Shown here: positions 61,101 through 64,000 of the stretch, piece after piece
How the letters are laid out: every line of letters begins with the position of its first letter
Position numbering within the stretch: the stretch's first letter is position 1
DNA from: Burkholderiales bacterium
Lineage (GTDB): Bacteria > Pseudomonadota > Gammaproteobacteria > Burkholderiales > Nitrosomonadaceae
Length of the DNA stretch: 64,000 bases
Assembly (NCBI GenBank): GCA_024235755.1
Contig: JACKLV010000009.1
Location: forward strand, 1-64,000
Reading direction: 5' to 3'
Notes under the pieces: model-generated
Databases searched by the model: none
Seen by the model: the letters and a program-made list of their open reading frames with translations, nothing else
What the model was told of the DNA's origin: nothing
Program-made: the position numbers and the translations under genes

Positions 61101-61755
61101 TGAACCACTCAAGGGCCATGAAAGTAGTGTTTATAGTGTGGCGTTTTCGCCCGACGGCAGCCGCATTGTGTCGGGGAGTTCTGATAAAACGCTACGCATC
61201 TGGGATGTGCAGACCAGCAAGCCTATCGGTGAACCACTCAAGGGCCATGAAAATCGTGTTTTGAGTGTTGCGTTTTCGCCCAACGGCAGCCGCATTGTAT
61301 CGGGAAGTTCGGACAAGACGCTGCGTATCTGGGATGCGCTGACTGGAAAACTGGTTGGCGAGCCACTCAAGGGTCATGAGAATAGTGTCTATAGTGTTGC
61401 GTTTTCGTCCGATGGCAGCCGCATTGTATCGGGAAGTTCAGACAAAACGCTGCGTATTTGGGATGTACAGACAGGTCAATCGATTGGTGATCCGTTCAAG
61501 AGCCATGAAGATAGCGTCTATAGTGTTGCGTTTTCGCCCGATGGCAGCCGCATCGTTTCGGGTAGCTCAGACAGCACGTTGCGTATCTGGGATACAGGGC
61601 TATTTACGGCAACACTCAAGGAACTGGTTGAAAAAGCTGAAAAACTCTGCCCGTTGAGCCTGAAAGAACGCCAGCAATTGCATCTGATCGACCCGCAGAC
61701 CGAAGCGGCACAAAGACCATTGACCCCCGATCAGCAGCGTGCCTGCGGCATGTAA
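58099..61755 (+). CDS. STAND (nSTAND1-type) NTPase with membrane helix and 13 WD40 repeats
   Basis: The 1218-residue protein has an N-terminal nSTAND1 module: PFVGLRPFDSADHHWFHGRDREI, Walker A GASGSGKSS (54-62), Walker B LVLVIDQFEELF (146-157), sensor region MRSDFFGNC and a winged-helix part to about residue 470. A single hydrophobic helix (about 488-508, NGVIVVSILSAITVVLTIS) with a coiled segment follows. Then thirteen WD40 blades run from about residue 595 to 1175, nearly two full propellers, ending in a cysteine-bearing tail. This is the layout of a sensor that detects a ligand through the propeller and oligomerises with ATP. The TIR protein made from the overlapping upstream gene would be the effector. 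Blades 10-13 are almost identical. Confidence 0.92.
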   Translation: MTDSQKKAAVNAPIPFVGLRPFDSADHHWFHGRDREIAALLRKVRNNRFTAVVGASGSGKSSLVRAGILAPLAEDGWQTILAKPGSAPIARLAAALSETAHSSFSVETATDNLAEARAFRYDALLRQSAYGLAEIGQQLAPDAPRLVLVIDQFEELFRYGEEAQGAEKAAMAEESRAFVELLLTAASQSSGRLHVILTMRSDFFGNCAAYDGLADAVSASQYLVPLPRRDQMQDIIRKPVLDAGGAIDETLVQRLLLEVTEQTDHLPALQHTLRRLWEMAPVESGQRRLREEDYQRIGGIAGSIDFKAEQIAAGLRQAHPEDFSTLESIMKAITDLDEQSRATRRPQKCSALSELLTEMTRDKQKAEASLDRVLKALASEEISFIQLGGGDDPETDIGHEALIRSWRRLCGEERRFKTGWLVEEREDGRHWRDLARREKNSLGMHLSDAWQARRWIRRKKIGPVWTSRYGDAWETIRQFIRESLIKNGVIVVSILSAITVVLTISIGLAWMNYELAQNSAREALRNLEQAKRQEAETIRQARAAALVATGYAKSFVDSGNARTGALIALRVMPESRRRDDPSYVHEAGFTFLNALAQPIEVRRWMQPSPISSFAVSPDGSYMVSVDEYIILRLWNVSTGKQIHELTSHDDRVTSIAFSPDNRRVASASLDGTIRLWDVQTGEQTGQPIGYSHIGSATGPILSVAFSPDGDRIVSGSGTGKLRIWDSQTGAQIGEPLTGHQGAVTSVAFSHDGSRIVSGGEDKTVRMWNVQTGEAVGEPLTGHEDAVTSIAFSPVDNTLIATGSYDNTVRVWRYGRKDISEIIKFTGHQGPVNSVVFSPDGSQIVSAGVDETVRIWNMRTRKQIGTPLTGREVKLLTGHESSVTGAAFLPGGNFILSSSQDKTFRIWDVQINKPIGEPLEHHKYAVSSVAFSPDGGQIVSGSNDGKMYMYDMNTYELVVNPYWGHIRAVTSVAYSPDGSRIVSGSDDKTLRLWDVQTGQMIDEPLKGHESSVYSVAFSPDGSRIVSGSSDKTLRIWDVQTSKPIGEPLKGHENRVLSVAFSPNGSRIVSGSSDKTLRIWDALTGKLVGEPLKGHENSVYSVAFSSDGSRIVSGSSDKTLRIWDVQTGQSIGDPFKSHEDSVYSVAFSPDGSRIVSGSSDSTLRIWDTGLFTATLKELVEKAEKLCPLSLKERQQLHLIDPQTEAAQRPLTPDQQRACGM
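61108..61623 (+). repeat. Four nearly identical 129-base WD40-coding repeats
   Basis: Units begin at 61108, 61237, 61366 and 61495, each 129 bases (43 codons) coding for L/F-K-G/S-H-E ... VAFSPDGSRIVSGSSDKTLRIWD. They differ mainly at a few codons near the start of each blade and after IWD. Blade 9 (from 60979) is also close. The DNA identity points to recent duplication or gene conversion in the sensor part. Confidence 0.85.
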
Positions 61756-61803
61756 ACGGATGTGCAGGCTGGTCGCGATTGGCCGGGGGCATTTGAAACC
61801 GTT

Positions 61804-63114
61804 TTACGGGCGTTCGAACAGCGCAATCGATTCCAGATGCGATGTGTGCGGGAACATGTTCATGACGCCGGCTGCTTTCAGTTGATACCCCTGATTATGC
61901 ACCAGTACCTGCGCGTCGCGCGCTAGTGTGGAAGGTTTGCACGATACATAGACGATGCGCCTGGGCGCATGATCGTTTGTCAGAGACCTGACCAGCGCGG
62001 CTGCGCCGTCGCGCGGTGGATCGATCAATAGTTTGTCGAAACGGCCGAGCTGTGCATAGCTCTCGGGCGTCATTTCAAACAGATTCATCGCAACAAAGCG
62101 GGTATTGGCGGACAAACCGTTAAGCGCGGCGTTTTGTTGCGCGCGTTTGATCAACGCGTCACTGCCTTCCAAGCCTGTTACTACCGCTCCGCTGCGCGCA
62201 ATCGGCAGGGTGAAGTTGCCGAGGCCGCAGAAAAAATCGCCGATGCGCTCGCCCGGCTGCGGTTTGAGCAGGCGCAACGCGCGGCCGACCATGATCCGGT
62301 TCATCGCGCTGTTGACCTGGGTAAACTCGGTGGGCGCGAACGGCATGACCACATTAAATTCCGGCAGGCTGTACGATAACCGGGGCGCATCTAGCGGGTG
62401 GAACGGATAAATGCTGTCGGGGCCTTTGGGCTGCAGCCAGAACTGAATCCGGTGCGCGTCGGCGAAATCGCGCAGCACCTGCTGATCCGTTTCCGTTAAC
62501 GGTTGCATGATGCGCAGCACCAGAATGTCGACATCGTCGCCTGATGCCACCTCGACCTGCGGCAGCCGGTCGCGGATCGACAGCCGGTTAAAGGCCGCCG
62601 CAAGAGCGGGCAGCAGTTTGGCTATTTTAGGGGTCAAAATCTCGCAGTGCTGCATGTCGGCGACAAAGCGGCTGTGTTTTTCGTGGAAACCGATCAGCGT
62701 TCTGTTTTTTCGTTGCACATAACGCACCGAAATACGCGCGCGTTGCCGGTATCCCCAGGCGCTGCCGTATATCGGCGGTAGGATCACATCCGCTTTGACC
62801 TTGCCGATATGGGCGAGGTTGTCTTCCAGAATACGTTGCTTGACCGCCACCTGGGTCGACGCATCCAGATGCTGCATGGAACAGCCGCCGCAAACGCCAT
62901 AATGTTGGCATTTGGGTTTGACGCGCATCGGTGATTCTTGTTCGATCTGTTCGACCTGCGCCATTTCGTATGACTGCTTGCGTTTGAACGTTTGATACGT
63001 TACCGTTTCACCGGTTAGAGCGCCCTCGATAAAAATTACCTTGCCATCTTTTCGGGCGACGCCACGCCCGTCCTGATCCAGGGATTCAATCTTTATTTTA
63101 TTCTTTGTTTTCAT
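61804..63114 (-). CDS. rlmD: 23S rRNA (uracil-1939-C5)-methyltransferase
   Basis: RlmD makes m5U1939 in 23S rRNA. The N-terminal TRAM domain (KIESLDQDGRGVARKDGKVIFIEGALTGETV) is followed by the [4Fe-4S] ligands Cys69, Cys75, Cys78 and Cys157. The SAM motif is DFFCGLGNFTLPIA, with LLIDPPRDGA next and the catalytic cysteine in VSCKPSTLARD (about residue 394). The length of 436 residues is normal. It converges on the STAND gene with 48 bases between. Confidence 0.95.
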   Translation of the reverse strand: MKTKNKIKIESLDQDGRGVARKDGKVIFIEGALTGETVTYQTFKRKQSYEMAQVEQIEQESPMRVKPKCQHYGVCGGCSMQHLDASTQVAVKQRILEDNLAHIGKVKADVILPPIYGSAWGYRQRARISVRYVQRKNRTLIGFHEKHSRFVADMQHCEILTPKIAKLLPALAAAFNRLSIRDRLPQVEVASGDDVDILVLRIMQPLTETDQQVLRDFADAHRIQFWLQPKGPDSIYPFHPLDAPRLSYSLPEFNVVMPFAPTEFTQVNSAMNRIMVGRALRLLKPQPGERIGDFFCGLGNFTLPIARSGAVVTGLEGSDALIKRAQQNAALNGLSANTRFVAMNLFEMTPESYAQLGRFDKLLIDPPRDGAAALVRSLTNDHAPRRIVYVSCKPSTLARDAQVLVHNQGYQLKAAGVMNMFPHTSHLESIALFERP

Positions 63115-63187
63115 AAAATTGTGCGTGTATTTGGGTTTTTTGTGCGGTCTGTGTATGTGTTTGGCGCGTCAGTGGTAAAGGAGATCT

Positions 63188-63796
63188 ATGAAGAACGGGA
63201 CGGGAAATGATCATAATGCAACCGGATTGACTGAAATTTTATCCGCTCTTTCCGAAAAGGCCAATGGCGAAGATCTCAGTTTTGGCCAGATTATGGATAC
63301 GCTGGAGTATCGCGGCTTTGGTCCTATGCTTGTGGCGCCCTCGCTGATTATTATTTTGCCAACCGGTGCCATTCCCGGCGTTCCTGCGGTGTGTGGCATT
63401 TTTATATTTTTGATCTGCATGCAGATTGTTCTGGGGTATGACCGTCCATGGCTGCCTCAGAGGTTGAAAAGCCGCTCCATTCGGAAATCGACGTTTGAGA
63501 AGGGCTTCCATAAAATCAGACCGTATACGGAAACGATTGATAAGTATGTTGGAAAACGCCTCACATTTTTTGCCAGGAACGGTCTTTCGAAGAAAATCAT
63601 TGCGTTGCTCAGCATGGTGCTGGCGCTGTGTATTATCCTGATCGGTTTTATCCCGATGATGCCGGCGGTACTGGCGCTGCCGATACTTTTGTTTGCCCTT
63701 GGGCTCAGCGTTGCCGATGGCGTTCTGCTCGCGGCGGGTTATGGCGCAATTGGCCTTGTGGCCGCTACGTTTCCGTTCTTTTGGGACAAGTTATAA
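63188..63796 (+). CDS. ExoD-family membrane protein
   Basis: The 202-residue protein has the ExoD pattern: LSFGQIMDTLEYRGFGPMLVAPSLIIILPTGAIPGVPAVCG, a basic loop (RPWLPQRLKSRSIRKSTFEKGFHKIRPY), and two C-terminal hydrophobic segments. ExoD in rhizobia affects exopolysaccharide production and alkali tolerance; its molecular role is not known. A GGAG lies seven bases before the ATG. Confidence 0.9.
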   Translation: MKNGTGNDHNATGLTEILSALSEKANGEDLSFGQIMDTLEYRGFGPMLVAPSLIIILPTGAIPGVPAVCGIFIFLICMQIVLGYDRPWLPQRLKSRSIRKSTFEKGFHKIRPYTETIDKYVGKRLTFFARNGLSKKIIALLSMVLALCIILIGFIPMMPAVLALPILLFALGLSVADGVLLAAGYGAIGLVAATFPFFWDKL

Positions 63797-63974
63797 GGCT
63801 GGCGGTTTGCGCACAATCCAGCTGTATCCACCCCATCCGCCGTCATGCGCATGAGATGGTAATCAATTGTCTTGACATTGAGCGGGCCCAAGCGTATTTT
63901 CTGTTTAAGAGTGTAGTAAAACCTGCTGTATTTTAGAGCTTTTTCCTTTTGGCTTTTGAATTGGGAGGTTCCAT

Positions 63975-64000
63975 ATGAAAATTGTGCTTGTAACCGGACC
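63975..64000 (+). CDS. Start of a gene cut by the window end
   Basis: A strong GGGAGG (63963-63968) precedes ATG at 63975, reading MKIVLVTGP to the window edge. The hydrophobic strand followed by TG is like a nucleotide-binding start, but nine codons are too few to name a family. Confidence 0.45.

Noticed and set aside
60979..61623. CRISPR-like or satellite direct repeats
   Set aside because: The 129-base periodicity is in frame and encodes WD40 blades; no spacers.

Overview
The window looks like a chromosomal stretch of a betaproteobacterium. Base composition is moderate, genes are tightly packed, and an ilvE / CHCC zinc-finger pair of the kind common in Betaproteobacteria is present. A short HypF and many c-type cytochromes would fit a Nitrosomonadaceae-like or hydrogen/sulfur-active lithotroph, but nothing here fixes the genus. 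No rRNA, tRNA or CRISPR array was recognised.

Layout. (1) 1-6050: an IS21 istB remnant, a DUF2905 protein, and a [NiFe]-hydrogenase maturation block (endopeptidase, hypA, hypB, a HypF reduced to its Kae1-like half) ending in an Hsp33 gene that lacks two of the four zinc-binding cysteines. A low-GC secreted protein sits inside the block. (2) 6200-12650: housekeeping genes (ilvE, zinc finger, phosphomannomutase/phosphoglucomutase, nadE) and a dihaem/trihaem cytochrome c pair. (3) 12700-18750, minus strand: a papain-like YiiX-type enzyme, then an apparent operon of two paralogous unknown proteins, a DyP peroxidase, a cytochrome P450 with an abnormal I-helix, and a GST-like protein. (4) 19289-26918: a lipoprotein, then two divergent sulfide-response units. 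The minus-strand unit carries a persulfide dioxygenase followed by two Tat-exported proteins, a Met-rich multicopper oxidase and a histidine-decarboxylase-like PLP enzyme. The plus-strand unit carries a SqrR/BigR-type ArsR regulator, a DUF442-SQR fusion and a TauE/SafE exporter.

(5) 27331-49227: a complete-looking contractile injection system (CIS): sheath, tube, gp26-like assembly protein, DUF4255 terminator, AAA+ ATPase, hub, spike, gp25, two wedge proteins, gpI-like protein and a DUF6519 beta-helix fibre. It is preceded by a good sigma-54-type -24/-12 match and followed by a DUF4157 protein carrying two HExxH motifs (a candidate effector) and an unknown protein. (6) 49445-56235, minus strand: CorA, a decayed SulP-like permease, and a heavy-metal RND pump with an adjacent PII-like protein. 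(7) 56473-61755: a possible 33-residue ORF, a protein with three TIR/TIR-like domains, and an overlapping STAND ATPase with a membrane segment and 13 WD40 repeats, the last four almost identical. This has the build of a nucleotide-dependent immune or signalling pair. (8) 61804-64000: rlmD, an ExoD-family protein and the first codons of one more gene.

Most noteworthy are the TIR/STAND-WD40 pair, the CIS with its double-HExxH cargo candidate, the exported PLP decarboxylase and multicopper oxidase in a sulfide-response unit, and the DyP/P450/twin-unknown operon.
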